6,284 nucleotides of DNA from JAYEJW01 sp034716535 (GTDB lineage: Bacteria; Pseudomonadota; Gammaproteobacteria; Chromatiales; Chromatiaceae), in assembly GCA_034716535.1 (NCBI GenBank), contig JAYEJW010000574.1:1-6284 (forward strand). Direction: 5' to 3'. Within the stretch, counting starts at the first letter, position 1, and the number at the start of each line of letters is the position of its first letter. A model generated the notes under the pieces. It did no database searches. It was given only the letters and a program-made list of their open reading frames with translations, and was not told where the DNA came from. The translations under genes and the position numbers were made by a program. This document shows, piece by piece, positions 5,274 to 6,284 of this stretch.

Positions 5274-5453
5274 GAAGGGGGAAACTCCGGACACAGACAA
5301 GGGATGCCCTACGGGCCACCGCGCCAGCCCTCGACCCTACCGCCAACGTGTCCAAGCCCGACAACCACAGTGGGGCCGTCCAAGGTCGGAATCGTCGGGC
5401 GATCCGGCCCCGCAGCCAACCGTCACCCCCCGCCTGACAGACCGACGCCCTTC
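5274..5453. other. Gene-free stretch after the intron
   Basis: I see no gene, RNA gene or clear promoter in these 180 bases. ATGCCCTACGGGCCAC (5304-5319) resembles ATCCCTACACGGGCAC (5258-5273) at the intron's 3' end. An imperfect hairpin near 5387-5404 (GGA-A-TCG with CGATCC) is a possible but weak terminator for the minus-strand gene ending at 5454; it has no U-tract. Confidence 0.5.
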
Positions 5454-6263
5454 CTAACGATCCCCGCTCTCCTGCAGGGCAAGATAATCGATGATCAGGA
5501 ATGTTCCACCCAGCCCAGGCACGCTGACCCTGTAGATCGAAAGAACCTCTCCCTGCGCCGACGTCTGCCGCGTCCATGCCCTCCAGGCGGGGAGCTGCTC
5601 AATGGCCTCGTCCGCGCGTGCAAAACGCATCTCCGGTTCGGACTGCCAGGAAGATGATAGCGCCCCTTCGTAGAACTCTTCGATCACCGCCCAAGTCGTT
5701 GCCTCCGGGAGCGCACGGATCAGTGTCCTGTGATCTTTCAGGATCTTCGTGGGTAGGCTTCCGCTTAGCGCAAAGGCCTCCAGCACCTCTAAGGCTTCGC
5801 GACTGTAGTGATTGGGGATCTCGGTTGCTCTGTCAAATACGGGTATCTCGGGGGGGAGTGACGCCGTGGTGCCGGAAGAGCTCGAATCCTGAGAGTCCCG
5901 TACATTTGCGGATCCTGTCCCTGACTCGGCGCCACCTGCAGGAAGAGCCGAACTTCCCCCCAGGATACCGAAGGTAACCGCGAGCAGGAATGGCGAAAAC
6001 CGCCGCCGACCTACAGGTGGCGATGTCGACTCCGAGCCTCTTCTTGCCAACGTGACGGATGAACCTCTTCCCGTCTCGTGCCAGGCAACCGTTGGACAGG
6101 CTGATGGCGAGCTCTGTGAGCCCTGAAGGGTGGAGGATGTACCGGCTGCACTGGCACAGCCGTCTACATCGTTGAATTCCTCTCGGCAATTCCTGTTGCA
6201 GTTCTTAGCTTCCAGAGCGCACTTGTAGCCTGCCGCAGCGGCACAGGTTTCTCCCACGAGCAC
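5454..6263 (-). CDS. Unrecognised protein, probably exported or membrane-anchored; start uncertain
   Basis: The minus-strand frame ends with TAG at 5456-5454. It is open upstream through a GTG at 6263 (269 residues) to the window edge, so the gene may begin outside. I do not recognise the family. In 269-residue numbering, residues 7-36 are Cys-rich (Cys 7, 15, 22, 26, 36), followed by a low-complexity Ser/Thr stretch. RRRFSPFLLAVTFGILGGSSALPAGG (88-111, split by the hydrophobic core PFLLAVTFGILGG) looks like a signal peptide or single membrane anchor. Then comes a Ser/Gly linker (112-135) and a folded-looking acidic domain (138-269). A TTG at 6050 (residue 72) would place the hydrophobic segment near the N-terminus like a signal peptide, but its upstream GGAAGAGG is 13 bases away. 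Codons end in G/C less often than in the peptidase gene. The C-terminal 180 residues are the best-supported coding part. Confidence 0.6.
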   Translation of the reverse strand: MLVGETCAAAAGYKCALEAKNCNRNCREEFNDVDGCASAAGTSSTLQGSQSSPSACPTVAWHETGRGSSVTLARRGSESTSPPVGRRRFSPFLLAVTFGILGGSSALPAGGAESGTGSANVRDSQDSSSSGTTASLPPEIPVFDRATEIPNHYSREALEVLEAFALSGSLPTKILKDHRTLIRALPEATTWAVIEEFYEGALSSSWQSEPEMRFARADEAIEQLPAWRAWTRQTSAQGEVLSIYRVSVPGLGGTFLIIDYLALQESGDR

Positions 6264-6284
6264 ACAGCGGAGGGTCGAGTTTAG

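Noticed and set aside
5131..5657. Frames over the intron 3' end (minus 5131-5577; plus 5105-5437 and 5172-5657)
   Set aside because: They cross domain V and the gene-free stretch, are Arg/Pro-rich and lack ribosome sites or recognisable domains.
1..6284. CRISPR array, tRNA or rRNA genes
   Set aside because: I found no regularly spaced repeats, tRNA-like cloverleaf or conserved rRNA sequence on reading either strand. Short inverted repeats present are accounted for by the IS ends and intron RNA.

Overview
The window is high-GC bacterial DNA carrying two intact-looking mobile elements and a plasmid remnant between two apparently chromosomal genes. The organism cannot be named from it. The GC-rich third codon positions of the peptidase gene, a secreted peptidase, an IS3-family element with a long OrfB, and a bacterial group II intron suit a large-genome, GC-rich environmental bacterium. 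The phylum is open.

Layout. (1) 1-1091, minus strand: an exported M20-family zinc peptidase, cut by the left window edge, so its C-terminus and last expected metal ligand lie outside. (2) 1155-2834: a complete IS3-family insertion sequence with imperfect terminal inverted repeats, orfA, a correctly phased A-rich slippery heptamer, and orfB with a D-62-D-35-E catalytic triad. (3) 2835-3121: directly abutting the IS right end, the C-terminal piece of a RepA_C-like plasmid replication initiator. Its N-terminal part is absent from the window and does not lie on the other side of the IS. (4) 3122-3338: a gene-poor stretch ending in a small hairpin. (5) 3339 to about 5265-5273: a group II intron. 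Its 5' splice site is fixed by GTGCG and by IBS1/EBS1 and IBS2/EBS2 complementarity. It carries an internal reverse transcriptase/maturase (3853-5175) without a visible endonuclease domain, and a domain V hairpin. (6) 5274-5453: no gene seen. (7) 5454 to about 6263 or the right edge, minus strand: an unrecognised, probably exported or membrane-anchored protein.

How it fits together. The IS makes its own transposase. An OrfAB fusion is expected by -1 frameshifting, with separate OrfB possible from the overlapping TTG start. The intron encodes the protein that should help it splice and move. The IS lies 63 bp upstream of the peptidase start and may have replaced its upstream promoter sequence. 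The IS has no visible target duplication and has unrelated DNA on its two sides, so it probably marks a deletion or rearrangement junction after plasmid DNA entered this locus. I see no CRISPR array, tRNA, rRNA or defence system. The most informative signals are the IS end structure, the frameshift site, the intron exon-binding pairings and the RepA scar.
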